Shown here: positions 7,638 to 16,248 of the stretch, in pieces
How positions within the stretch are numbered: the first letter of the stretch is position 1
Layout of the letters: every line of letters starts with the position of its first letter
Source: Ensifer sp. IC3342
Lineage (GTDB): Bacteria; Pseudomonadota; Alphaproteobacteria; Rhizobiales; Rhizobiaceae
Direction: 5' to 3'
Length of the DNA: 41,660 nucleotides
NCBI RefSeq assembly: GCF_020193655.1
Contig: NZ_JADYVE010000026.1
Location: 1-41,660 of the forward strand
Translations under genes and position numbers: made by a program
The notes under the pieces: generated by a model
Told to the model about the DNA's origin: nothing
The model's database searches: none
What the model saw: only the letters and a program-made list of their open reading frames with translations

Positions 7638-8870
7638 TTACGCCGGTCCGTTGAGAACCTTCCTGCCCCAGGAGGCATGAACGAGTTCTGCGATCTCGGC
7701 GTTGACTGCGTTCAAGGAGTCCATCGCGCGCTCATAAGTGGATCGCGTCATCTGGCTCTTGTCGACTTCGTAAAGTGTCTGCTTAGTGATGCCTGCGTCC
7801 GAAATCGCTGTCGATTTCAGCATCTGGTTCTTCAGCACGAACTGGTGGAACAATGTCTGCATGAAGCCCACCATCTGCGCCTGCGGCCCGTCCGTTGGCT
7901 CGTACCGGGTGATCAGGTAGCGATACCATTCGAGATTAACCGCAGCACCCGCATCCCGGATCGGCTTCAGGATCCCGCCCAGCATCAAAAGAAACTGTCC
8001 CATCGACATGACGTCGAGCATCTGCGGATGGATCGTGATCAGGACGCTCGTCGCCGCAGTCAGCGCGGTGATCGTGAGATAGCCGAGTTGGGGAGGGCAG
8101 TCGATGACGACGACATCGTACCGGTCGTCGACCTCCCCCAGCGCGCGCGAAATCCGCGTGAAGAAGGTCTTGCCGTCGTTTGAGCTCTTATTCGACATGG
8201 CAAGCGGCGTGTCGTATTCGTACTCCTGGAGTTCAAGATTCGCAGGCACGATATCGAGGCCCGGGAAATTGGTCGCCTGGATGATCTCGCTAATCGATCG
8301 GCGTTGATCGTCATATCTGAGCGCCTCATAGAGCGAGGGCGACATGTCGAGCTCGGGCTGAAAACCGTGGAGCGACGAAAGGGATGCCTGCGGGTCGAGG
8401 TCCACCGCCAATACACGGTGCCCGGTCAACGCCATGTACTGCGCGAGATGGGCGGCCGTCGTCGTCTTGCCCGAACCGCCCTTGAAATTGACAACGGCAA
8501 TGACCTGGAGCTTTTCGCCTGGCCGACGGTACGGTACGTAGTTCCTGGCTTCCGATCGTCCATGCTGATCGAGATACTGACGTAGTTCCGCCATTTGCTC
8601 GGCACTATAGGAACGGCGACCCGACGACGATGTCTGGGGGAGGGGGCCCTTTCCCTCAAGATGGAGTTTCTTCAGCGTGCTTTGCGAGACGCCTAGGAAC
8701 TGCGCCACTTCCGAAAGCGAGAACTGGCGAAGCAGTTTCTTGGCGTTTGGCGGGAACTGCTGCATGCTCAGGAGATGTAGCTTCTTAGAAATCAGATCGC
8801 CCTGTTCGAGGATGAGATCCTCGAAATGCATCGGCTGTGCGGGAGCGATGGACGGCGAATTAGCGTTCAT
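7638..8870 (-). CDS. repA: RepA plasmid partition ATPase (ParA-like)
   Basis: A 410-residue protein with an N-terminal helix-turn-helix (residues about 50-75, LSEVAQFLGVSQSTLKKLHL) and a ParA/MinD ATPase domain. The deviant Walker A motif FKGGSGKTTT lies at residues 129-138, followed by VLAVDLDPQASLS and the switch region VVVIDCPPQLGYLT. It provides the ATP-driven step of plasmid segregation and, with RepB, represses its own promoter. The ATG at 8870 is 43 bp from a palindromic operator that overlaps the predicted -10 box. It is the first gene of repABC. Confidence 0.96.
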   Translation of the reverse strand: MNANSPSIAPAQPMHFEDLILEQGDLISKKLHLLSMQQFPPNAKKLLRQFSLSEVAQFLGVSQSTLKKLHLEGKGPLPQTSSSGRRSYSAEQMAELRQYLDQHGRSEARNYVPYRRPGEKLQVIAVVNFKGGSGKTTTAAHLAQYMALTGHRVLAVDLDPQASLSSLHGFQPELDMSPSLYEALRYDDQRRSISEIIQATNFPGLDIVPANLELQEYEYDTPLAMSNKSSNDGKTFFTRISRALGEVDDRYDVVVIDCPPQLGYLTITALTAATSVLITIHPQMLDVMSMGQFLLMLGGILKPIRDAGAAVNLEWYRYLITRYEPTDGPQAQMVGFMQTLFHQFVLKNQMLKSTAISDAGITKQTLYEVDKSQMTRSTYERAMDSLNAVNAEIAELVHASWGRKVLNGPA

Positions 8871-8913
8871 TGCAAGGGAACTCTCGAATAACGGTTTTTC
8901 GGCCAGAGAGCCG

Positions 8914-8952
8914 ACATAATCGTTATTATGTGCGATTCTAGCCCGCTGACAA
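8914..8952 (-). promoter_or_regulatory. repABC promoter with overlapping palindromic operator
   Basis: On the minus strand TTGTCA (at 8947-8952) and CATAAT (at 8925-8930) are separated by 16 bases and point toward repA. The -10 box lies inside the 18-bp inverted repeat ACATAAT-CGTT-ATTATGT (8914-8931). That is the expected arrangement for autorepression by RepA or RepA-RepB. The assignment is based on sequence symmetry and position. Confidence 0.6.
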
Positions 8953-9352
8953 GGAATATAGAGTTAACAAAGGGTTAATACCGCATGCCAAGCGGACGCC
9001 GCTCGAAGGCAGAACACACGTGTTTCTCCTTTATTCTTATGCACTTAGAAGGCCGCTTACGCTCCGCTAGGCGCCAGCACTTTTCCAGGGGAGAAATACG
9101 GCCGTTCGCCTGGCTACGAAACGCCACTTCGAAATAGCCGTCATATTACTCCCGCGACTCACCCGACTCAGTCTTTGTGGATCCATTCCCAACGGGTTTC
9201 CCGTGAACCCTGCAATAGGGTAAGGCCACGCCATGTCTTTCACCCAAACTAACGCCCGAATCACCGCCTGCACAACCCTGTTGAATTCTACAACTGCCCA
9301 GCGATTTGGATCCGTGCTCATCTCGCGGCGATGTTCAACGACGGAGAAATTG
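8953..9352. other. Divergent intergenic region between repA and traI
   Basis: About 400 bases without a convincing gene. It must carry the traI-trb promoter. Visible symmetry includes ACACGTGT and ACGGG-TTT-CCCGT (9192-9204). I could not find a good match to the 18-bp TraR box known from Ti plasmids, so TraR control of this promoter is expected from the gene set but not shown here. Confidence 0.5.
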
Positions 9353-9988
9353 ATGCAGGTTCTCGCGATCTCAAAGCCCCGGAATACCCAAGAAGCCCGG
9401 CTTCTCCACAGCCAACATCAACTGCGCGCCCGCATCTTTTCCGATCGGTTGGGTTGGGAAGTCAATGTTGCGGGAGGCTGTGAGTCGGATGCTTTCGACG
9501 ACATCCAACCGACCTACATTTTAGCCGTTGCCAAGATGGGCCGGTTGGCTGGATGCGCCCGCCTTCTTCCTACGCTGGGCCCAACGATGGTGGCGAACGT
9601 TTTCCCCTCGCTCCTTTCTGCCGGGCAACTCCGCGCTCATTCATCCATGGTCGAGAGCTCGCGCTTTTGCGTGGAAACCTCCCTTTCTGAGGGTAGGGGA
9701 GACGGTTCTATTCACCAGGCAACGCTCACCATGTTCGCGGGGATTATCGAGTGGTCGATGGCGAACCGGTTCACCGAGATCGTCACGGTAACGGACATCC
9801 GATTCGAGCGGATCCTCGCCCGTGTCGGTTGGCCGCTTCGGCGCCTTGGCGAGCCGAGAAGGATCGGGGTGACCATGGCCGTGGCCGGCACTCTACCGGC
9901 GAATGCGGACACATTCATGAAGCTCCGCCCCGCCAATTACCGCTCCAACATCACCAGCCCTCTTGGCCAAGCAGCTAAGGAGAAATCC
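9353..9988 (+). CDS. traI: TraI acyl-homoserine-lactone synthase, no stop codon before trbB
   Basis: 212 codons encode a LuxI-family synthase that makes the acyl-homoserine-lactone signal for TraR. Hallmarks are the N-terminal RARIFSDRLGWEV (conserved Arg, Phe, Trp), the acidic Asp residues of SDAFDDIQPTYIL, the CARLLPTLGPTM stretch, SSRFCVE and the C-terminal RFERILARVGWPLRRLGEP. The ATG at 9353 has GGAG 7 bases upstream and matches the start of Ti-plasmid TraI. The length of 212 residues equals that of pTiC58 TraI as I recall it. However, no stop follows: the frame continues straight into TrbB, whose GTG start at 9989 is codon 213. It is the first gene of the trb operon. Confidence 0.92.
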
Positions 9989-10966
9989 GTGACACAGCTT
10001 CGCTCCCATCCTCGACTCGTCCGCAAGCTTCAGGAGGCGCTTGGCGACGAGCTTTGCGTCGCACTGGATGATAGCAACGTCGTCGAGATCATGCTGAATC
10101 CCGATGGAAAGCTGTTCATCGAACGGCTTGGGCATGGCGTGACGTCGGCCGGAGAGATGTCATCAGCTGCGGCGGAAATGGTCATCGGTACGGTTGCCCA
10201 CGCGCTGCAATCCGAAGCCAATACCCACCAACCCATCATTTCCGGCGAACTCCCGATTGGCGGACATCGCTTCGAGGGCCTCTTGCCGCCGGTGGTCGCG
10301 AAACCCGCCTTCACCATTCGCCGTCGTGCGTCGCGTCTGATCCCGCTCGATGACTATGTTCGCTCTGCCGTCATGACCGAGGCCCAGGCTGCGACGATCC
10401 GCAGGGCTATCGCCTCGCGTCTGAACATCATCATTTCTGGCGGGACCGGCTCCGGCAAGACGACGCTAGCAAACGCAGTGATCCATGAGATCGTAAACAG
10501 CGCACCAGAAGATCGGCTCGTCATCCTCGAAGACACTGCCGAAATTCAATGCGCGGCCGAGAACGCGGTTCTCCTGCACACGACCGACGCAATTGATATG
10601 GCCCGCCTTCTGAAGAGCACGATGCGCTTGCGCCCCGACCGCATCGTTGTCGGCGAGGTCCGCGACGGCGCAGCGCTGACGCTTCTAAAGGCCTGGAACA
10701 CAGGTCACCCCGGCGGGGTGGCAACAATCCACTCGAACACGGCGAACTCCGCGCTCCGTCGCCTGGAGCAGTTGACGGCCGAAGCAAGCCAACAGCCGAT
10801 GCAGGAGGTGATCGGGGAGGCTGTCGACCTCATCGTTTCCATCGAGCGTACGCCGCGAAGCCGGCGTGTGCGCGACATCATCCAGGTCGAGCGCTTCGCC
10901 AACGGCCAATACGAGATCGAATCTGACCAACTCACCGAAGAGCAGGAGGCGCGGCATGTCGCGTAA
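9989..10966 (+). CDS. trbB: TrbB conjugal transfer ATPase (VirB11 family)
   Basis: A 325-residue secretion ATPase of the VirB11/TrbB family that powers pilus assembly and the mating channel at the inner membrane. Walker A is ISGGTGSGKTTLANA (residues about 148-162), followed by the Asp-box/Walker B region RLVILEDTAEIQ, RLRPDRIVVGEVRDGAAL and the His-box TGHPGGVATIHSN. The GTG at 9989 is chosen because AAGGAG lies 6 bases upstream and the product then starts like other TrbB proteins (RSHPRLVRKLQEALGDE). The gene is in frame with traI without an intervening stop, so a TraI-TrbB fusion from the traI start is also possible. The 3' end overlaps trbC by 11 bp. Confidence 0.93.
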   Translation: MTQLRSHPRLVRKLQEALGDELCVALDDSNVVEIMLNPDGKLFIERLGHGVTSAGEMSSAAAEMVIGTVAHALQSEANTHQPIISGELPIGGHRFEGLLPPVVAKPAFTIRRRASRLIPLDDYVRSAVMTEAQAATIRRAIASRLNIIISGGTGSGKTTLANAVIHEIVNSAPEDRLVILEDTAEIQCAAENAVLLHTTDAIDMARLLKSTMRLRPDRIVVGEVRDGAALTLLKAWNTGHPGGVATIHSNTANSALRRLEQLTAEASQQPMQEVIGEAVDLIVSIERTPRSRRVRDIIQVERFANGQYEIESDQLTEEQEARHVA

Positions 10967-11339
10967 GAGTGAGTTTGTCTCCATCGCGCTTCTTGCTGCG
11001 CCAGTCATTTTGGCGTCGGTCGCACCGGCCCTGGCCAGTTCAGGCGGTAGTCTGCCCTGGGAAGGACCGCTCGAGCAGATCCAGGAGTCCATCACGGGGC
11101 CAGTCGCGGGCTACATCGCACTTGCAGCGGTAGCGATCGCGGGCGGCATGCTGATCTTCGGTGGGGAGCTCAATGATTTCGCGCGGCGACTGATGTACGT
11201 CGTGCTTGTTGCCGGCATTCTGCTCGGCGCCACGACCATTGTCGGTCTGTTCGGTGCGACCGGCGCTTCGATCGGTCTGATCGATAATCACGTCACGTCG
11301 ACACACCCGAATGGAGGAGGGGAGGAGACTCATGGCTGA
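10956..11339 (+). CDS. trbC: TrbC conjugal pilin
   Basis: A 127-residue TrbC/VirB2-type pilin precursor. It has a signal peptide (residues about 1-27, IALLAAPVILASVAPALA) and two hydrophobic segments (VAGYIALAAVAIAGGMLIFG and MYVVLVAGILLGATTIVGLF) separated by a short polar loop, as in other pilins of this system. In RP4 the TraF peptidase matures and cyclises TrbC; a TraF homologue is encoded at 34102-34668. The ATG at 10956 overlaps the end of trbB, and the 3' end overlaps trbD by 8 bp, consistent with translational coupling. Confidence 0.92.
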   Translation: MSRKSEFVSIALLAAPVILASVAPALASSGGSLPWEGPLEQIQESITGPVAGYIALAAVAIAGGMLIFGGELNDFARRLMYVVLVAGILLGATTIVGLFGATGASIGLIDNHVTSTHPNGGGEETHG

Positions 11340-11631
11340 GTCGCTGTCCCAACTTCACCGCAATCGCATCCACCGTGCGCTCTCCCGGCCGAACCTCCTG
11401 ATGGGCGCGGACCGGGAACTGGTTCTGATCACCGGGCTTGCCGCTGTCATCCTTATTTTCGTGGTGCTGACTGTCTACTCGGCGCTTTTCGGGGTCGCGG
11501 TCTGGATCGTGGTCGTCGGGCTGCTCAGGATGATAGCGAAGTCGGACCCGCTCATGCGGCAGGTTTACGTCCGCCATATCTCGTACGAACTCTACTACAA
11601 AGCGACCACTTCTCCGTGGCGCCGGTATTGA
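11332..11631 (+). CDS. trbD: TrbD mating-pair formation protein (VirB3-like)
   Basis: A 99-residue small inner-membrane protein. The N-terminal stretch HRNRIHRALSRPNLLMGADR is typical of TrbD/VirB3, followed by two adjacent membrane segments (VLITGLAAVILIFVVLTVYS, FGVAVWIVVVGLLRMIA) and a short polar tail containing DPLMRQVYVRHI. The start at 11332 overlaps trbC and is preceded by a GGAGGGGAGGAG-like purine stretch. It works with TrbE in channel or pilus assembly. Confidence 0.92.
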   Translation: MAESLSQLHRNRIHRALSRPNLLMGADRELVLITGLAAVILIFVVLTVYSALFGVAVWIVVVGLLRMIAKSDPLMRQVYVRHISYELYYKATTSPWRRY

Positions 11632-11641
11632 GGGGACTGGC

Positions 11642-14095
11642 ATGGTCGCGCTCAAACGCTTCCGGGCCACTGGCCCATCTTTTGCGGATCTCGTTCCCTA
11701 TGCCGGCCTGGTCGACAATGGCGTCCTCCTATTGAAGGACGGAAGCCTGATGGCCGGCTGGTATTTTGCTGGGCCGGATTCCGAAAGCGCCACCCACCTC
11801 GAGCGCAATGAACTCGCGCGCCAGATCAACGCCATCCTGTCGCGGCTCGGAAGCGGCTGGATGATCCAGGTCGAGGCCGTCCGTATCCCGACGTACGATT
11901 ATCCCACGGAAGACCGCTGCCATTTCCCCGATGCTGTCACGCGCGCGATCGACTCGGAGCGGCGGGCGCATTTCGCGCGCGACCGGGGACATTTCGAGAG
12001 CAAGCATGCACTGATCCTGACTTATCGGCCGATCGAGCCCAAAAAGACGGCTCTCAGCAAATACATCTATTCCGATGAGGAGAGCCGTAAGAAGACCTAT
12101 GCCGACACGGTTCTCTTCACCTTCAAGAATGCAATCCGCGAGATCGAGCAATATGTCGCGAACACGCTTTCGATCTGGCGCATGGAAACGCGTGAGACCG
12201 CCGAGAGGGGAGGGGAGCGCGTCGCTCGCTATGACGAACTACTGCAGTTTGTCCGCTTCTGCATTACCGGAGAGAACCACCCGATCCGGCTGCCGGACGC
12301 CCCCATGTATCTCGACTGGATCACGACGGCTGAACTCGAGCATGGGCTGACGCCGAAGGTCGACAACCGATTTCTCGGCGTCGTGGCAATCGACGGTCTA
12401 CCGGCCGAGAGCTGGCCGGGGATCCTCGACAGCCTCGACCTGATGCCGCTCACCTATCGCTGGTCCTCGCGCTTCATTTTCCTCGACGCGGAAGAGGCTC
12501 GCCAAAAGCTGGAGCGGACTCGCAAGAAGTGGCAGCAGAAAGTCCGGCCGTTCTTCGATCAGCTATTTCAGACGCAAAGCCGGTCGGTCGATCAGGACGC
12601 GATGACGATGGTGACCGAAACTGAGGATGCGATCGCGCAAGCATCATCACAGCTTGTCGCCTACGGCTATTATACGCCCGTGATCATTCTCTTCGACAGT
12701 GATCGGGAAGCATTGCGGGAAAAAGCCGAGGCGATCCGCCGGCTGATCCAGGCTGAGGGATTTGGGGCGAGGGTTGAGACGCTCAACGCCACCGACGCCT
12801 ATCTCGGTAGCCTACCGGGCAATTGGTACTGCAATATCCGCGAACCGCTGATCAACACGAGCAATCTTGCCGATCTGATCCCTCTCAATTCGGTCTGGTC
12901 CGGTTCGCCGGTAGCGCCGTGCCCCTTCTATCCGCCGAATTCGCCGCCCCTCATGCAGGTTGCGAGCGGCTCGACGCCGTTCCGGCTCAACCTGCATGTC
13001 GACGACGTTGGCCACACCTTGATCTTCGGGCCCACCGGCTCGGGCAAGTCGACGCTCCTGGCGCTGATCGCGGCGCAGTTCCGGCGCTATGAACGCGCCC
13101 AGATCTTCGCGTTCGACAAAGGAAGCTCGCTCCTACCGCTGACGCTGGCTGCCGGCGGCGATCATTACGAGATCGGCGGCGATGTGCAGGAAGCTGGACA
13201 AGCACTCGCGTATTGCCCGCTCGCCGAACTCGCCACCGACGCAGACCGGGCCTGGGCGACGGAATGGATCGAGATGCTGGTGGCGCTGCAGGGCGTGGCC
13301 ATCACGCCCGATCATCGCAACGCCATTTCCCGGCAGGTCGGCCTGATGGCGAGCGCGCCAGGCCGGTCGCTGTCGGATTTCGTGAGCGGCGTGCAGATGC
13401 GTGAGATCAAGGAGGCATTGCATCACTACACGGTCGACGGCCCGATGGGTCAGCTTCTCGACGCCGAGCAGGACGGCCTCACCTTCGGCGCTTTTCAGAC
13501 CTTCGAAATCGAGCAACTCATGAACATGGGCGAACGGAACCTTGTCCCGGTGCTGACCTATCTGTTTCGGCGCATCGAAAAGCGACTCGATGGATCCCCG
13601 AGCCTGATTTTGCTCGACGAGGCCTGGTTGATGCTCGGCCATCCAGTTTTCCGCAGCAAGATCCGGGAATGGCTGAAGGTGCTGCGAAAGGCGAATTGCG
13701 CGGTCGTTCTTGCGACCCAGTCGATCTCAGACGCCGAGCGATCCGGCATCATCGACGTCTTGAAGGAGTCCTGCCCGACCAAGATTTGCCTCCCGAATGG
13801 CGCCGCTCGGGAGCCAGGGACCCGGGAATTCTACGAGCGGATTGGTTTCAACGAACGCCAGATCGAAATCGTCGCGACCGCGACCCCGAAGCGCGAATAT
13901 TACGTCGCCACGCCGGAAGGCCGGCGTCTTTTCGACATGTCGCTTGGGCCTGTTGCACTGAGCTTCGTCGGAGTTTCCGGGAAGGAAGACTTGAAGCGCA
14001 TCTGCGCGCTGAAATCCGAACATGGCCGCGACTGGCCGATCCCTTGGCTTCAAACGAGAGGAGTTCACGATGCCGCAACGCTGCTCAAAGCTTAG
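11642..14095 (+). CDS. trbE: TrbE conjugal transfer ATPase (VirB4 family)
   Basis: An 817-residue VirB4/TrbE-family ATPase, full length for the family. The N-terminal half (CagE/TrbE/VirB domain) includes DLVPYAGLVDNGVLLLKDGS. The C-terminal ATPase has Walker A FGPTGSGKSTLLALIAAQF (residues about 462-480) and Walker B LILLDEAWLML (residues about 655-665), followed by ANCAVVLATQSISDAE. It energises assembly of the mating channel at the inner membrane. The ATG at 11642 is 10 bases after the trbD stop with GAGGGG upstream. The 3' end overlaps trbJ by 26 bp. Confidence 0.95.
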   Translation: MVALKRFRATGPSFADLVPYAGLVDNGVLLLKDGSLMAGWYFAGPDSESATHLERNELARQINAILSRLGSGWMIQVEAVRIPTYDYPTEDRCHFPDAVTRAIDSERRAHFARDRGHFESKHALILTYRPIEPKKTALSKYIYSDEESRKKTYADTVLFTFKNAIREIEQYVANTLSIWRMETRETAERGGERVARYDELLQFVRFCITGENHPIRLPDAPMYLDWITTAELEHGLTPKVDNRFLGVVAIDGLPAESWPGILDSLDLMPLTYRWSSRFIFLDAEEARQKLERTRKKWQQKVRPFFDQLFQTQSRSVDQDAMTMVTETEDAIAQASSQLVAYGYYTPVIILFDSDREALREKAEAIRRLIQAEGFGARVETLNATDAYLGSLPGNWYCNIREPLINTSNLADLIPLNSVWSGSPVAPCPFYPPNSPPLMQVASGSTPFRLNLHVDDVGHTLIFGPTGSGKSTLLALIAAQFRRYERAQIFAFDKGSSLLPLTLAAGGDHYEIGGDVQEAGQALAYCPLAELATDADRAWATEWIEMLVALQGVAITPDHRNAISRQVGLMASAPGRSLSDFVSGVQMREIKEALHHYTVDGPMGQLLDAEQDGLTFGAFQTFEIEQLMNMGERNLVPVLTYLFRRIEKRLDGSPSLILLDEAWLMLGHPVFRSKIREWLKVLRKANCAVVLATQSISDAERSGIIDVLKESCPTKICLPNGAAREPGTREFYERIGFNERQIEIVATATPKREYYVATPEGRRLFDMSLGPVALSFVGVSGKEDLKRICALKSEHGRDWPIPWLQTRGVHDAATLLKA

Positions 14096-14870
14096 TTGGT
14101 TGGCCGGCCTCACGGCCACGGCAATGACAGTGGTCGCAATCGCACCAGCACACGCCGGCACCGCTACTGGAGCCGCAACCGAGTGGACCCAGGTGCTCAA
14201 TAATGGCGAACTGGTGTCCCTCGTCGGCCAGTCTGGAGAGCAGATCCAGAACCAGCTCACCCAGATAAGCCAACTCGCGCAACAGATCGAGACGCAACTG
14301 AACATCTATCAGAACCTGCTCCAGAACACGGCGACGCTTCCGTCGCATATGTGGGGGCAGGTCGAGAGTGATCTCAATCAGCTCCGCAGCATCATCGATC
14401 AAGGCCAGAGCATCGCCTTTTCCATGGGCAACGCCGACGACGTGCTGCAGCAGCGATTCCAGAGCTATGCAACCCTCAAGACTAATCTGCCGAGCAATGA
14501 GACATTCTCCTCGACCTATCAAACCTGGTCGGACACCAACCGCGATACGATTGCCAGCACGCTGAATGCGGCAAGCCTCACGGCCGATCAGTTCGAGAGC
14601 GAGGAAACCACAATGTCCTCCTTACGGTCGATGTCAGAGACGGCCGACGGGCAGATGAAGGCCCTGCAGGTCGGCCATCAGATCGCGGCGCAGCAAGTCG
14701 CGCAAATGCAGAAGCTCCGCGGGCTCGTCTCGCAGCAGATGACGATGATGGGAACCTGGCTCCAGACGGAGCAGACCGACAAGGACCTCGCTCAGGCTCG
14801 GCGGGAGAAGTTCTTCGGTGCGACGGCGCCATCCACCTCCGGCGGTGAAAAAATGAAGGTGGAATGGTGA
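14070..14870 (+). CDS. trbJ: TrbJ mating-pair formation protein (VirB5-like)
   Basis: A 266-residue secreted protein of the TrbJ/VirB5 family. It has a signal peptide (residues about 1-30, ending APAHA) and a long helical, Gln-rich body (GEQIQNQLTQISQLAQQIET; MKALQVGHQIAAQQVAQMQK), as expected of a pilus-tip or adhesin-like component. The ATG at 14070 has GAGAGGAG about 6 bases upstream and overlaps trbE. The C-terminal tail KFFGATAPSTSGGEKMKVEW closely resembles the tail of the next protein, TrbK. The stop overlaps the trbK start. Confidence 0.92.
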   Translation: MPQRCSKLSWLAGLTATAMTVVAIAPAHAGTATGAATEWTQVLNNGELVSLVGQSGEQIQNQLTQISQLAQQIETQLNIYQNLLQNTATLPSHMWGQVESDLNQLRSIIDQGQSIAFSMGNADDVLQQRFQSYATLKTNLPSNETFSSTYQTWSDTNRDTIASTLNAASLTADQFESEETTMSSLRSMSETADGQMKALQVGHQIAAQQVAQMQKLRGLVSQQMTMMGTWLQTEQTDKDLAQARREKFFGATAPSTSGGEKMKVEW

Positions 14871-15040
14871 GAATAAAGCTGATCCTGATCGCAAGCGCGA
14901 GCATTCTTGCCCTCGGCAGTGCCGGCATCTGGCTCCTCATCTCCGAAAGACAGGTGGCGCAGGAGCATCGTGCGAAGTTCCTCGGCTCGTCGAAGGAGTA
15001 TCCCACGTCGGGCGGCCAGAAAATGAACGTCGAGTGGTGA
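14864..15040 (+). CDS. trbK: TrbK entry-exclusion-type protein
   Basis: A 58-residue protein with one N-terminal membrane segment (IKLILIASASILALGSAGIWLLI) and a short tail. TrbK homologues on Ti-like plasmids sit at this position and are linked to entry exclusion, which stops a cell receiving a plasmid it already carries. ATG-GTG codons at 14864/14867 overlap the trbJ stop. No lipobox cysteine follows the hydrophobic segment (LALGSAG), so membrane-protein rather than lipoprotein anchoring is suggested. Its tail KFLGSSKEYPTSGGQKMNVEW mirrors the TrbJ tail. Confidence 0.82.
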   Translation: MVRIKLILIASASILALGSAGIWLLISERQVAQEHRAKFLGSSKEYPTSGGQKMNVEW

Positions 15041-15045
15041 AGCCC

Positions 15046-16224
15046 ATGAAAGGGAAACAATTTCGATCGCTTCGCATAGCCATGCTGTTTGCCGCTTTCG
15101 CTGCGTTGGCGGCACAGCCCGCACTGGCTCAGGAGGGGTCAGTGCTGACTTCCCTTCAGAACCAGATCACGACCGCCGCGAAAGGATGGGAAAACACCGT
15201 CATGAATGCGGCGAAGTCGCTGTTCTGGATCCTTGCTACCATCGAGATCGGGATAGCGGCCGTCTGGCTCGCGCTTCAGGCTGCCTCTCTCGACAGCTGG
15301 TTTGCCGAGCTTGTGCGGCGGATCATGTTCGTGGGCTTCTTCGCCTTCGTGCTGGCGCAAGGCCCCACCTACGCCAAGGCTGTCGTCGACAGCCTCTTCC
15401 AGATCGGCGCCGGAGGCGGCACCGCATCGCCGTCGGACGTTTTCAACGCCGGACTCGCCGTCGCAACCAAGATGTCCGAAAAAATTCAGTTCGGCCTTTT
15501 CGAGGACAATGCGCTCGCGATCTCGACCGCTTTTGCCATGATCGTCGTCGTCATTTCTTTCTCTCTTGTCGCGGCAATCTTCATCTCCGTCATGGTTGAG
15601 ATGTATCTCGGCCTGCTTGCGGGAATGATCATGCTTGGACTTGGAGGGTCGTCGTTCACCAAAGACTTCGCCGCCCGCTATCTGGTTTACGCCTTTTCAG
15701 TAGGCATGAAGCTCATGGCGTTGGTCATGATCTCCCGCATTGGGTCGGAGGTCCTCATCGGATTGGCGAATGAGCCCCAAGTCGGCGACCAGTTCCAGAC
15801 CGCACTCGCGATTGCCGGGATCGCCGTGGTCGTCTTCATCATTGCGATCTACGTGCCGAATATCATCCAAGGTGTTGTCCAAGGAGCCTCGGTATCCGGA
15901 GGAATGGAAACGATCCGTCACGGCGGGCAGGCAGCATCCTTTGCCGCAGGCGCAGGGTTCCTCGCAGCAGGCGGGGCAGGAGCCGGTTTTGCGGCTGGCC
16001 AGGCTGCCCGAGCAGCCGGCTCATCGTTCTCTGGCGCGGCTCTCCGCGGTATCGGCACCGGGATCGGATCAGCGGGCAAAGCTGCAGGATCCGCCGCCAA
16101 AGAGAAGGCGATCGGTTCGCCCGGCGCTTATGCGGGCTCAATCCTCGGACTTGCCAACGCCAAGCTCGATGAGCGCCGCGGCGGCTACAGCGCGCCGAAA
16201 CCACCTCCCGAACGCAATGACTAA
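15046..16224 (+). CDS. trbL: TrbL mating-channel membrane protein (VirB6-like)
   Basis: A 392-residue polytopic protein. An N-terminal signal-like segment (LRIAMLFAAFAALAAQPALA) is followed by about six membrane helices, including LFWILATIEIGIAAVWLAL, FVGFFAFVLAQG, IVVVISFSLVAAIFISVMV, YLGLLAGMIMLGLGG and IAVVVFIIAIYVPNIIQGV. The tail is rich in Gly, Ala and Ser and ends in a basic, proline-containing stretch. It is the TrbL/VirB6 component of the inner-membrane channel. The ATG at 15046 lies just after the trbK stop; in-frame GTG codons overlapping that stop are possible alternatives. Confidence 0.93.
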   Translation: MKGKQFRSLRIAMLFAAFAALAAQPALAQEGSVLTSLQNQITTAAKGWENTVMNAAKSLFWILATIEIGIAAVWLALQAASLDSWFAELVRRIMFVGFFAFVLAQGPTYAKAVVDSLFQIGAGGGTASPSDVFNAGLAVATKMSEKIQFGLFEDNALAISTAFAMIVVVISFSLVAAIFISVMVEMYLGLLAGMIMLGLGGSSFTKDFAARYLVYAFSVGMKLMALVMISRIGSEVLIGLANEPQVGDQFQTALAIAGIAVVVFIIAIYVPNIIQGVVQGASVSGGMETIRHGGQAASFAAGAGFLAAGGAGAGFAAGQAARAAGSSFSGAALRGIGTGIGSAGKAAGSAAKEKAIGSPGAYAGSILGLANAKLDERRGGYSAPKPPPERND

Positions 16225-16248
16225 CAGCAATCAGAAAGTGATGGATCG

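Noticed and set aside
8953..9352. TraR box upstream of traI
   Set aside because: Several short palindromes exist (ACACGTGT; ACGGG-TTT-CCCGT) but none fits the 18-bp TraR box consensus known from Ti plasmids well enough to claim it.
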